Part shown: one piece after another, positions 34,499 through 47,197 of the stretch
Layout: each line of letters begins with the position of its first letter
How positions within the stretch are numbered: the first letter of the stretch is position 1
Made by a program: the position numbers and the translations under genes
The notes under the pieces: model-generated
The model's database searches: none
Seen by the model: the letters and a program-made list of their open reading frames with translations, nothing else
Told to the model about the DNA's origin: nothing
From: Austropuccinia psidii
Taxonomy: Eukaryota; Basidiomycota; Pucciniomycetes; Pucciniales; Sphaerophragmiaceae
Length of the DNA: 64,000 bases
Direction of reading: 5' to 3'
NCBI GenBank assembly: GCA_023105745.1
Contig: JALGQZ010000007.1
Coordinates: forward strand, 2,029,592-2,093,591

Positions 34499-37400
34499 TT
34501 ATTTTTCAGGTTTTCTTTCATGTCTGAATCTTCTTAGTAATTTATCAGCATTTGTTATATCTTTCTCAAGTAGCCATTCATCTTCCTGAGTTGAATTCCT
34601 ATACCTTACAAGGTATTCCCTTTCTTTTTTGTTTCTTGTCCTTCTTTCTTTAAGGACTTTTACTATTTTCTTTTCCTCTCCTTCCTCCAAGGGGGGAATC
34701 TCAAGTGGGGGTTTATTTCTTAGTGGAAATAACTCCTTGTCACTTGAACTGTAAGGTTTTATCAGACTTACAGGGAAAGCTGGGTGTTTGTTCATTAGTT
34801 CACCTGTGAGTTCTAATTGCACAGCATTGGGTCCATGGAGTGCTTTTATCATAGATGGTCCTGCAAAGGAATCTTTCAATTTCTTTGGGCCTTTTATGTT
34901 ATTGAAATTAAGGGTTGATACTAAAACCAAGTATCCTATTTTGAAATCAGGTGGTTTATGACTTTTATCCCATCTTTCTTTTGCATATTTAAAAGAATCT
35001 TGCATGCATCTGTTTGCATGGTGTCTTGCTTTGTCAAGCATTATCTTGAAACTGCTTGCTGTTGGATGTATATCCACTAAGTCCTTTTTGAGGGTGTCAT
35101 AGGGAAGTCTTGGATTCCAACCTTTCTCTAGCATTGCTGGTGTTTTGCCAGTAGAAGAATGGATTGATGTCTTATATGCCAGTTCAAGTGCTGGTATTAG
35201 TGTACACCAATCATGGGTAAAACCATCAGAATCTTTGAATTCTAGCCCATAAGCACAGAATCTTCTGATCATATCCTCTAGGGTCTGTATCATTCTTTCT
35301 GCTAGACCATCAGTTTGAGGATGATAAGCTGTTGAGAATGATAATTTTGTCCCAAACAAGTTATGGAGATCTGTCCATAATGCTGAAGTGAACTTTGGGT
35401 CTCTGTCACTTATAATATTTTGGAATAAGCCTGTGTGGCTAATGACTTTATTCCATATCATTATGGCTGTATCCATAGCTGTGTCATCTTTATGACATGG
35501 TAGGAACATGGGAGTTTTACTGTACCTGTCAACTAAGACTAGGCATGCATTATAACTCCTGTCTCCTCCTGGAGGTAAGGCTGTTACCCAATCCATATGA
35601 ACTATTTCCCATGGGGATTTTGGTTCTATCATTCCAAATTTCTTTCCTGTGGCTCTGTTGGCTTTTTGACATCTGTCACAGGTTTGGCAGTACTCTGAAA
35701 CATCTTTCTTCCAATTTGGCCACCAAGAGCAGGTTTTCACCCTCTCTAGTGTCCTATCTTCTGAGAGATGTCCAGATGCAACACTATCATGACACTCATG
35801 TAAAATAGTGTTTATTAGTGTTCTGTCTGTTAAGGCCATAACACATGTGTGTTTTGTTCTATGGTAAAGGATTCCATCAAGGAGGTGGAATCTTCCTTCA
35901 TCATATGCCTTTTTCCATATTTCATCTAGTTTTGATGAAAGTGATGGATCTTTGCAGTCTTTTATTAGAAGTTGGCTTAAGATATGGCAATTTTTGTCTG
36001 TCTTATAGCTTTCTTTAACTTGGTTAAAGAATTCTGTGCCAATGTCTGTAACACATATTCCTTCTATATGGTGCTCTTCTTGTGGTACCCATGCTGGATT
36101 GTCAGGGGTATTTGCTAGAGCCCATCTGCTAAGACCATCTGCATTTTTATGAATATTCCCAGATTTATGAACAATAGTCATATTTCCTCTATATTCTTGG
36201 ATAGCAATTTTCCATCTCAGCATATGTCTATTTGGAGTCTTCATATTTAATAGTGATTTCACAGCATTACGGTCTGTGATTACATCAAATACTGTGCCAT
36301 CCAAATAATAATGCAGTTTTTCTAAAGCCCATACTAGGCATAAGCATTCCATTTGGCTTGCTCCATACCTTGCTTCTGTTGGCTTTATCTGCCTTGAAAT
36401 GAAACAAATTGGTCCTTCCACTGGTTTGTCATTGATAATTTGTGTTTGGTGAAGTGCAGCACCTAGTCCTTCTCCACAAGCATCAATGTACAGTTTGAAG
36501 GGTAGTTTCCAATCTGGCATCAGAAGAAATGGGGCATTTGTTAAGGAATTTTTCAATTCTTCATATGCCTTGACTCTTTCTTCTGTCATCTCATAGACTG
36601 TTTGTTGGTCACATAGCTTATACAAGGATTTAGCAATCTTTGCAAAGTCCTTTATATGCTGTCTATAGTAACCAGCAAATCCTAGAAATGATTGCATTTC
36701 TTTTTTAGTTTGAGGCATTGGTTTAAGTAGTACTGCTGCTACTTTATTTTTGTCTATGCCTAGACTAAGTCCAGATACCACATGTCCTAGTGCTTTTCAT
36801 TCACTATATGCAAAATGACACTTTTTCAAGGAAATTTTCATATTCACTTGGACTATTTTCTGTAGTACCCTTTCTAGTCTTGTAAGGTGATTGTCCCAAG
36901 TTTCTGAGCAAACTATAATATCATCAATATAGATGATTAACCATCCTTCTGATAATTCTTCAGGAAATATGGTATTCATCATTCTTTGATAATGGGAGGG
37001 TGCATTTTTTATTCCAAATGGCATTCTTAAGTATTCAAAAATTCCACAATGGACTATTATTCTTAGTAGTTTCTTGGCATTGTCTGTTAAGACATTTTGA
37101 TGAAAACCCTTAAGAGCATCCATAGCTGTGATGAACTTAGCTTGTGACAATTGGGTCAATGTTTCATGGATTCTGGGTATTGGATATCTGTCTGGAATGG
37201 TATAGGTATTGAGGGCTCTGAAGTCTCCTACCATCCTTGATTTTCCATTATGCCAAGTTATAATGACAGGTGTAGTAACTTCTACTTGTTCATTATGTCC
37301 AACCTTTCTTAATACTCCAAGGTCCATTAATTCTTTAATGTGCACCTCTAAGGCTTCTCTAGCTCTTGGGCTGGCTGGATAAGCAGGTCTTCTTAATAAA

Positions 37401-38491
37401 GGTGGGTAAGGTTTTTCTACATTAAGAATTATATCCACTTCATGTCCAATTATGGCACCTAGTGGCTCTTTGTCAGTTGCAAAGGCATTTTTATACTTAA
37501 ATAAGAGATCAATCAATTTTTCTTTCATTTTTTCTGTTAATTCTTGATTGAATTCTGCCTCTATGAGTTGTTCAGATATAAAAAGTTCCTTTTCTGGAAT
37601 TTTTTCTTCATTCTTAATAACTGTGATTTGTTTTTTGTTATTTAAGAATCCAAACTTTTGTCTTTTGTTATCTCCTATGGTAAAATATCTATCCTTTTGG
37701 TTGGAGATATCTATACCATAGATTGATAAGTAGTCATTCCTAAGTATGAAATGATTACTAGTACAGTTGTCCATTACTACAAACTCTACTTTAATTCTGA
37801 CACATTGTGAGGGATGAGGAAAAATTAGTGTTAAATCAATTATTCCAAGGGGCTTCATGCTCTCACTTGCACTACTAAATTTGACACCTTGTATTGGCAT
37901 AAGTTTTTCTTGCCAGTCTGGGACAATGGTTTTTAAATAACTTTTGCCAACACAAGTGAGATATGCTCCTGTATCCAAGTTAACCTTTCCTTCTTGGTTA
38001 CCAACCATAACAATACTAATACTTGATTTTCCAGCTGTATATCCCATTCCTCTTGCAGGTTTGGTTCTATACATTTTGGCATCTTGTATGTTTGTCAGAT
38101 TTGTGTCAGATGTTCCAACTTGTGGCAAGTTTGAGTTAACATCCAGTACTTCATAAATTATATCAATATTATTAATTTGTGCATTAATTATATTGATTTC
38201 ATCACTTTCAGAGCTCTCTGACTCTTCTGTCTCTTTTTCAGAGTCAGATTCCTCTTCTTTGTCATTGTGGTTTTCTGTTTCCACAATTTCATTAATCTTT
38301 GCTTTTTTAAGGCAATTATTGGCTAAGTGTCCAATACCTCCACATTTATGGCATTTTCTTTGCTCATTATTGTTGGATGTATTGGGTTTAAAGGATTCTT
38401 TTGATTTATCTTTCTTGATAAATGGTTTGTTTGGGCTTTTAATGTCCAATCTTTTCCAAGTCCTGCCAATTTTTGTTCTTGTCACTATATC
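34499..38491 (-). pseudogene. pol: gag-pol of B2, one internal stop
   Basis: A single frame interrupted only by TGA at 36797-36799 between RT and RNase H (where B1 has a Leu codon). Order: zinc knuckle CHKCGGIGHLANNC, acidic linker, protease NLDTGAYLTCVG, RT (FITAMDALKGF; YIDD, plus-strand about 36923), RNase H ([30 protein letters not shown]), integrase with intact HHCC ([18 protein letters not shown]) and D-D-E, GPS/F-like module, and a chromodomain-like tail ([29 protein letters not shown]). It is better preserved than B1 pol, but the copy lacks promoter, PBS and most of gag. The first few codons before 38491 are the truncation point. Confidence 0.93.
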
Positions 38492-38509
38492 ACCTTTCCA
38501 CATAGAGGA

Positions 38510-39558
38510 AGTGAATATTTTTCACTCTCTAGGACTGACTTGTGGCTTGCAAACAGCCTTTATAGCCTGTATTGGGCCCAGATATGGTTTTGAAACCACA
38601 TCTGGGCAGTTTTCACCAATACAGGGTGAAAACTTTCATCTGGGGACCTCACAGCCTGATTCTGACACGTATGACACATAGAATGCTGTACAGAAACTGT
38701 ATGGGACCCCAGTATTGACTGACTTATGAGGTATTGAAGTATTAACATGCTCCTTCATCTGTTTGACACCTCATAATCAGAGTACAACTGTATCCTGTCA
38801 GAATACAGCTGTATTGGTCATATTGTGGGATTATAACTTTCAAATGTCCATACCTCTGTCGGTTTTTGAGATATCATGCTCAAAGTTGGTTCATTGGATA
38901 GCCCTGTATTGGCTCTACACAATGATACCCAATTTGGTATGGTTATCATTAAATATGACAAAGTTATCCCATGTACAAGCTTTTTTGTACATAGGCGTGG
39001 TTTGGGCAAAAGCTGTATTGAGCTTGTTTGCCTCATAACTTCTGTTATAGTTGAGATATGAAGAAGTGGCTGGCACCATCAGATAGCCCTGATTGTGCTC
39101 TTTCTAAAAAGACCCGACTTCAAGTATCCCACCCTAGAACTGTGGAAGCTAGATGAGAGGTGAATGTTTTATTCACCCTTATTTGGCCTGAATTTGGCCA
39201 TAACTCAAGTAATACTAGTGCTAGCTCAGTTTTACTAGTACCATTGGATATCTATGGCTTAGAGCTTTATTTTCAATGCCCATTTGATGGGGTTAAGCCT
39301 CTCTTTCTAGATTTTAGATGAGAGGTGAAAATTAAGGTTTATGCTCAGCAATAACTTTGAGCAGGAATAACTTTGTTATTTCTTGTCCTATGGTGATGGG
39401 ACTTATGTTTTCAGAAAGAGGTGAGTTTCCTCTTTCTTTTGATACCTTTTGAGCTTATTTTGCTCAGCTCCATGTTTTGGTGGTATCTTGGCTATACCAT
39501 TGGTTTATGGTATTTTGGCTGTCATGCTTGTGCTCTGGTTTTGAGTCACAGGATGACA
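38510..39558 (-). repeat. Solo I LTR (I-a), right part
   Basis: Starts TGTCATCCTGTGACTC at 39558 on the minus strand. It contains the U3 hairpin (38577-38608, one mismatch) and the same order of blocks as I-b. 38492-38509 is the second copy of the duplicated target sequence. Confidence 0.8.
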
Positions 39559-40229
39559 AAAAAATTCCCCAAAAGTAATTCATTTTAGTTAGCTTGAAAC
39601 AGGACTTCAATGCATCGAGCTGGGAAATGAGAATTTGAAATGTATATTCAATCAGAAACAAACCCAATAATGAAGCAAAATGAACTTCTCGGCTTTGCAA
39701 CAAATTATAATTCATGAAATATGGTTTATTTCTGTTTTTGATATGGTGAAAGGGCTAAGATAGCTGTAATAGTCATGAAAAATGATGAAAATAATCTTTT
39801 AGCTTAGTTAAGGCATTTGAATTGATCTAAAAAAATGATTGACCAGTCTGAGTGATTTTCTCACAGGAAATTCATCTTTTAATAAAAGTAAAAGGATTTT
39901 AGAATTGAAAGAATAGATGGGTCAAAGAAAGAGTTCCTTCATAGAGCCAAAGATTGTTATAAAGAGTTAGGAGTATATTATAAATTGCTCCAAAATCTTA
40001 TAGTAAGTAGAAAATATCACCAAGAAATGATCAAAAACTCGTTCCTTAGAAAAGGGAAGGGTTTGTTGATTGTTTTAGCTATTTTTAGCTCTTTCCTCTA
40101 ATTTGTGTTGAGGTAAAAGCTGACCCAAAAAGCTTAAGGAAAGCTAGTAAATGTGAAATTATGCTATAAGAAAAGCCAAACACTCTTTGGTAATGTTTGT
40201 TTTAAGGTAGAAGTAGCTCCAAGATTCTT
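39559..40229. other. AT-rich spacer between the two I LTRs
   Basis: No frame or LTR terminus recognised. The spacer may belong to the old D-like LTR that also appears at 41650-42424. Confidence 0.4.
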
Positions 40230-41649
40230 GTCAGGATGAGTCTATGTTGAAGTGGTAATAAAGCTATTTACAACTAAAACTATGACTGTGACACGTGGAA
40301 AATAGTTTCAAAATGTTTTATAAGGGTTAAAGATGGATTTAATTTAAATAAAAAGGGCTTTACTATAATGAATATAGTGGTGGTGAGCGCTGTTGAAAGC
40401 CCTGGGTGCAGCTTTACCTGTTGGGTTACAATAATAAAGACTACAATACTTTAATTTAAGAGTATACCTGTTTATTACCCAAGAGTAAAACTTTTTTCAA
40501 CAGTTTGCTACATAGGGTATTCAAGAGCAGGATGAGGAGACAATTCTGGCTGTGAAAAGCCTCCTTTTTATCCTGAAATGGGGTGGAAAGGGTGCTAGAC
40601 CTTTCCACATAGAGGAAGTGAATATTTTTCACTCTCTAGGACTGACTTGTGGTTTGCAAACAGTCTGTATGCCCTGTATTGGGCCCAGATGTGGTTTTGA
40701 AACCACATCTGGGCAGTTTTCACCAATACAGGGTGAAAATTTTCATCTGGGGACCTCACAGCCTGATTCTGACGTGTATGACTTGTAGAATTCTGTACAG
40801 AAACTGTATGGGACCCCAGTATTGACTGACTTATGAGGTATTGAAGTATTAACATGCTTCTTAATCTATTTGACACCTCATAATCAGAGTACAACTGTAT
40901 CCTGTCACAATACAATTGTACTGGCCATACTGTGGGATTATAACCTTCAAATGGCCATAACTCTGTCAGTTTTTAAGATATCATGCTCAGAGTTGGTTCA
41001 TTGAATAGCCCTGTATGAGCTCTACACAATGGTACCCAGTTTGGTATGGCTAACATTAAATATGACAAAGGTATCCCATGTACAAGGTTTTTGTACATAG
41101 GTGTGGTTTGGGCAAAAAGCTGTATTGAGCTTGTTTGCCTCATAGCTTTTTTAATAGGTGAGATATGAAGAAGTAAATGGCACCATCAGATAGCCCTGAT
41201 TTTGCTCTTTCCAAAAAGACCCCACTTCAAGTATCCCACACTAAAACTGTAGAAGTTGGATGGGAGGTGAATGTTTTGTTCACCCTTATTTGGACTGAAT
41301 TTGACCATAACTCAAGTAATACTGGTGCTAGCTCAGTTTGGCTGGAACCATTGGATAGCCCTGAATTAGAGCTTCATTTTGAATACCCATTTGATGGGGT
41401 TAAGCCTCTCCTTCTAGATTTTAGATGAGAGGTGAAAATTAAGGTTTATGCTCAGCAATAACTTTGTTATTTCTTGTCCTATGGTGATGGGACTTATGTT
41501 TTCAGAAAGAGGTGAGTTTCCTCTTTCTTTTGATACCTTTTGAGCTGATTTGGCTCAGCTCCATGTTTTGGTGGTATCTTGGCTATACCATTGGTTTATG
41601 GTATTTTGGCTGTCATGCTTGTGCTCTGGTTTTGAGTCACAGGCTGACA
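40230..41649 (-). repeat. Solo I LTR (I-b)
   Basis: 1420 bp from TGTCAGCCTGTGACTC (41649) to CTGACA (40230), minus strand. TSD ATTCT (40225-40229) and ATTTT (41650-41654), 4 of 5. TATA-like GGATAAAAAGGAGG near 40560-40573. A 15-bp perfect inverted repeat with a 2-nt loop lies at 40683-40714, followed by TTTTCACC/GGTGAAAA. No internal region, so it is a recombination product. Confidence 0.83.
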
Positions 41650-42424
41650 ATTTTGAAAAGAAGTAAAAATTCCCTGGTTGGTATCAAAACCTCATGAATG
41701 AATTTATTTAAGACCGTTTTACTCAAATAAAGATCAAATTAACTTGAAATTTTGTGATAATGATCACAATAAATCCCTAGAGCTCAGGAATCTTGGCGAT
41801 TCTGAATCCCTCTGAGCCAAGATTCTTCATCCACCTTAAAAATTAATCTTCCAAATATTAATTCATTCTCTTTTAATGTAGTATCTATATGATGACGGTG
41901 TTCAAATTGAATTTTGTTATGAAAGAAAAATTATATTTCATACTATAAATGCGAATTATAGCTCATTTGTGTAGCAAATATTCTTAATTCAGTTTCATTT
42001 TCATCAATTACTCATATTTTCAAGCTACAAAATAAGCCTAATTTTCAAAACAACAATGTTGGTTAAGACCACATGTGGCTAACATAAGCTGAAAAGCAAA
42101 TGATTTTAATATTACCATATTGAAAATGGCAAAAATTCAATTTAAACCCAGTCATATTATAGCTACAGAAAACTCAATCACAAACAAGAGAGTGTATTTT
42201 GAACTTGTGAATCCAATGGATCTATTATTTTTTCAAGCTATTGTGGTTTTCAAAAAAATTTATAATCTTTTTAAAAATGTTTAGAAGTTTTATTTTTACT
42301 TTTACTCATTTTCACACATGTTTTAGGTAAAATTATTTTGGTTTTGTCAACTATGTAAGAAGTGTGGGCTGAACCTATCAGTTCTCTGTGGCACTAAAAT
42401 ACTTACCTATATAATTCTCACAGA
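41650..42424 (-). repeat. Old D-like LTR remnant
   Basis: Shares CCCTGGTTGGTATCAAAA with 9700, the GAGCCAAGATTC/TTAATCTTCC block with about 22700-22760, and GCTAAC.CCACATG with about 22980. It may start at the TGTGAG complement near 42424. Heavily diverged; boundaries uncertain. Confidence 0.4.
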
Positions 42425-42779
42425 ATTTGAGTCTTTTTGGCTCCAAGAATAAAATTCAACATGTATTTTTGTAAGATAAATTGTTTTATGGAAAGAGCAT
42501 TTACTATAGAACCGGGAAAATCAAAAGAAAGAGATTATGATTACTTTAATAACTATATGGAAGAGAATACTCAGGGATGTTAGGAGGAATATTGAAAGTA
42601 TTGTTATCAATTTCAACTGTAAAAAGGTATTTGAAATTGATTATACATTTTTATGCCTGAATTCAGGTTAATAATTATCATAAAAATTCCTAGAAGTAGT
42701 AAATGAATTAGTAAGGCCATTACCACCAATATCCACCAAAAAGTAAAGTAAAAGGTGATATTACTGAGCTAAAATGATT

Positions 42780-43920
42780 AGTACTTACTTTAAAGATTAA
42801 GAAAGATAAAAATAAGAATAAATACTAGTAAATTAGCTTCCTAAGGAAAGACACATCAAAGGGGATGTAAGAGAGTACATTATATGTGAAGAGCTGAGAG
42901 CCTTATCCTTTTAGTTTTGATTTAAAGCTGGATTAGGAAATCAACTGGCTAAAAAGAAATCACCAAAAGTATTAATGTAATACAGGTTGTTTCTACTTTA
43001 GACTGTACTGAAGGAACTGAGAATTCCCTGGTTGTATTGAGGATAAGAATAAAAGTTAGTAAATTAATGTTCTGGGGAAAGACACCCCAAAGGCGGTGTA
43101 AAAGAGGCCAGAATTTGTGAAAATCTGAGAGCTTTATTCTTGTAGGGTGGACTAAAATATGGTTTTGGAGACTGGGTGAAAATGAAGCAACCAAGGTATT
43201 AATGCAATAAAAGTTGTTTTAAATAATTCCAAATTTACTGGTTGTATTGAGGAAAAGAATAAATAGTAAATTATTTTCCTAAGGAAATACACTCCAAAAA
43301 GTTCTTAATAGAGGACATTATATCTGAAAAGATGAGAGCCTGATACCTTCAGGTTGGATTTCAAGCTTTATTAGGAAATTAACTGGCTGAAAATGAATCA
43401 CCCAAGGTATTGATTTAATACGGAGGTTTCTTTGAATTTAGATGTAAAATTTATTTCAGAAACCATAAGCAAGCACTCAAGATCTCTACTCAGAGGTCAC
43501 CCCCAACACCATTACTAGACCCTAGGTTTCTTGATTCCACAATTATCACAACCAAGCAGAAAAGGCTACAAGACCAAGGTTGAATTTACTTGATCTTTTT
43601 CTGGTATTATAGGTCACAGTTCCACCTTCTGTAAGATTAGAATTTATTGAAAAAATTGATAATTTCCTGGTTGTATTAAGGATAAAAATAGATCTTAGAA
43701 AATTAGATTTCTGGGGAAAGACACCAAAAATTGGGTGTATTAGAGGGCAGTATATGTGAAAATATGAGGTCCCAATAATTTTAGGTTGGAAAACAATCTG
43801 TATTAGGAAAGTAAATGGATGAAAATTAATTTCCCAAGGTATGAATTTCATAAAGTTTGTTTTGAACTTAGAATTCATCAAAAAGATTGATGATTTCCTA
43901 GTTTCATTGAGATATTACAC
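42780..43920. repeat. Diverged tandem repeat, four units of about 215-235 bp
   Basis: Units begin near 42,780, 43,024, 43,238 and 43,660. Each contains CTGGTTGTATTGAGGA or a variant, AGTAAATTA..TTCC..GGAAA.ACAC, TGTGAAAA..TGAGAGC, TTAGGTTGGA, GGAAA..AACTGG, GAAAAT.AA and CCAAGGTAT..AT..AATA. A block of about 200 bp unrelated to the unit separates units 3 and 4. In one minus-strand frame all four units can be read VFP..x.N.L..FIL, two of them with a stop. Confidence 0.65.
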
Positions 43921-46900
43921 CTGGAAAAATATTCTGGACTTTCCTCTTGATTGGTCCTTGAAATTAATTCGTAGTACTACCTTTTGGAAATACTTCATTA
44001 ATTGAGGAAACAATTTGAGAAGTGTATTAATATATCAGATACCATTCACTTTACTCATCAAAGTGTTGTCATTAAGGATGGAGGTGTTAAAGGAAACAGA
44101 GGCCGTAAATTGAAAAAAGGAGAAATGGTAAAGTTTAGCAATATGGTCATATTTGGGCCTTTATGACCATTTATAATGTGAAAGAATCCATGGCTGTTGG
44201 ATGGCCTTCAGGAAAACTGGGTCTCATTGGCCTTTTTTTGTGTTTTGGAGAGAATTGGCCTTTTGCAAAATCACGGAATCTTGTGTTTGGGTCTCTTGGA
44301 AAGGGGCCCAGGTCGTAAAGATGGCCCATGGCCGTGGAATGGGCTCACAGGGAAAAGCAGAAACACTTTTCCAATGAGAGCTGAGTCTATGAACACGATG
44401 CTTATGGCTCCATGGCTTTCCTGTTGCTAATTTTCTAAAAATGATCATGGCACCAGCCTTATCATAATTAATGATGGTAGTTAAAATCTTCCTATTGAGA
44501 GTTGTGGGAATTCCTCGACTTAATTTTTGACTCTTAAGATGATGATGAATAATACCATAAAGACTGAAAATATTGATTGGAAGTCTCATGTCACTGGTTG
44601 CAACATTTTAGTCATATAATACTGATAAGGAAAATATTCATCGGAATTTTCTTGGACTCTTCAATGATCAAGAGATTCAAAGATGTAAATCTCAAAAAGG
44701 GGAGATCCAACCTTCCAATTGACAAATTAAAAGCACAGGTGTTTGTAAAATTTGAGATTTACTAAATGGAATCTTATGCAGAAAATAAATGGACCATAGA
44801 GCCTTAGGAAGATATTAAACCAAAATAGACTGAGATCAAATAAAGTCAGAAGTAGATTGTTCAAGTAAAATAAGTCTCATGTCCCCCGTTTCTCCATATA
44901 GTTTAAAGTGGAAAAGTAATTGAGGAAAAATCGCCCTTTTAAGGGCTATAAAGCTATTATGTCCTTGACTAAATGTATCCCCTTAATTGTTGGAGAGTAT
45001 TTACCCCATAGCGGACGTATTTAATCACCAAAGAGATTTTTTTTTGTGAAAATAAGGTCCCATATAAATTGTTTAAAGGAACGGATAGCTTTCCAAGAAT
45101 ACCTATTATTTACAGCTACTGGGCTTGAAAGAATATTGCTGCATGTTAGTAGGGAGCCTATATCAAAATAGTGAATATTTGTGAATGAAATCATTTGAAA
45201 TATTCAGAAGTTTATTTTGATACAATATAAATAATCAAAAGAAAAAATACTAGCTTTAAATAAGCCACATATCTTTGAGTTATTGAAAAATTGAGATAAA
45301 TATTCATTCATTTCAGCTACTGAGTTAAGCTTTTAAGTGATGAAATTCATTCCATAATATAGGGAAACAATAATTTTAGCTTATTATTTATTTCATTAAT
45401 TATTGAAAAAATAATTGTGGTGCCTGAATGCCTCCTAATTCTTTAAAGTAAACTCATAATTCATTCCCAAAAATGTCCTCAAATCCATAATTTTATTTTA
45501 AATGTAATTCAATCGAGAAAAGAGGAGAAACTAAATTTCACCAGTTATATAAGCTATTATATGAATATTTATCTCAGAATATTCTTTGATCTACAAGGGA
45601 AATTCAGAATAACTTTAAAGTTCCTTCCAAAGGCCTTTCCTAAATATCTGAATTAAAGGCTTCCAAGGAGCTCAGTATTATTATTCCATTGAGATATTGT
45701 TCAAAAACTTAATATTAATCTGGAATATATATAGATAATATAGTCATATTATTAGCATAAAGTTATCAGATTCACAATATTAAAAGGATTATGAAATACG
45801 TATTATCCATTACTTGATATATAGTTTATTCAGTTTTAGGGAGAAGATATTTATATCTCAGGATTTCAGAGATTTTCTTAAAACTGGTCAGATTATTTCC
45901 AACCTATGATATATGTACTCTTTGTGATTCATAAAATAATCCTCATAATATTCATTTCAATGTTCTTTGAAGCTTGAAATATCATTTTTTATTTGGATGT
46001 GAGTTTTACTTTGTAAATATCCCCATAAAACAAGAAAAGAAGATTTGAAAGTCTCTAATTGTAGATATTATTAGTGAAAATTTTACCAGCTACCTTCAAT
46101 AAAATATAAATCAAAAATGAATTTTCTAGATGTAGGTGAAAAAATGTCTAAATATAATCAATTATAAATTTGATTATTAAATTGCAAACATTTTCGTTCT
46201 TTTGATTCCCTGGATAGATATATCAAGTATTTTGGCTTTAGTTATTTGATGATTTCATTTGCAACTGATTTCAGTTGAGCCATTAATTTTTTTAAAAAAA
46301 TATAACAAGAAGAGTCCCTGTCATTATTTGAAATGATAATTTTAACCATAATAATGATATTTATATATAGTTTTTCAAATTAGTTGAGGATGCATGAACC
46401 ATATCAATACATAATGAGAAATCTCATGAAATGTAGATCATTGATGGAATGAATATTCCTTATCCAATGGAAGTTATTCAATAAATACAAACTGTAAGAA
46501 TATCTGTGAGAAAGGTCTCTGTTAGTTGAAGATACATAACACTGTTTTACTGAAAATGGAACTTAAATCAAGGATGTGTAATATAGCTAGGTCAGTTTAT
46601 TTTGGCTTTAATGAATTATATTTCGCATGAGATAGCAAGGTTCTATATTTTGAAATTTCCCTTTAAACCTAGCTCTATCATGAATTTATTGAAGACTCCA
46701 ATCGATAAATGATTTAAATTGCCCCATTGAATTTAGGTTTAAATTTAATATCAAAATTTGAATGTTCTTTTGAAGCTGACTAAAATAGAAAATAAAATAC
46801 ACAATAAATTCTAAACATTTATGGGAATCCAAATATTTATGAAATTATTCACAATTTGGCTCATATAGCTCAAGATAAGAAGCTTGTGTAAGAAATATTC

Positions 46901-47197
46901 AAAAGTATTTTTGAAAATAAGAATCACCCAAAAAGGATCTTACTATCTCAAAGGTTGAGGGATGTCAAAATTATGAAAGATGGGGTCTTGAAACATATAT
47001 AACAGAAAAGAAACCTTTCTTTCCAATTCAAAATTATATTTCATTGCTTATATATCTCAATTTTTGAAGGGAACTGTGGCTTAATTTCTTTTAATTATAA
47101 AAAATAAACTAAAATCAACCAAATTTCATGATTTAATAAAACCTTTCCCCACTCAAAATATATCAGAAAGAATGATTTTATAAAACAATTATTACAG
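43921..47197. other. AT-rich DNA without recognisable gene
   Basis: 44,190-44,410 is comparatively GC-rich (GGCC motifs) with short open frames on both strands and no recognisable product. 44,960-47,190 is AT-rich and featureless to my reading. The flank ends in TACAG, the target site of the next LTR. Confidence 0.4.

Larger units (their letters stand above)
32357..38491 (-). mobile_element. Element B2, 5'-truncated Ty3/Gypsy copy in I-a
   Basis: Contains a complete 3' LTR, all of pol and the 3' end of gag, then stops abruptly inside gag at 38491. There is no 5' LTR, PBS or gag N-terminus. The insertion is bracketed by an 18-bp direct repeat starting ACCTTTCC and ending AGAGGA (32339-32356 and 38492-38509). 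In the uninterrupted I-b LTR this sequence occurs once (40599-40616). The usual product of integrase would be about 5 bp. Confidence 0.88.

Noticed and set aside
38193..38681. 162-codon plus-strand open frame
   Set aside because: Antisense shadow of the acidic linker and zinc knuckle of B2 gag running into the I LTR.
44197..44430. Possible small host protein in the GGCC-rich stretch
   Set aside because: Open frames occur on both strands, with no motif, no start context and no intron signals that fit.
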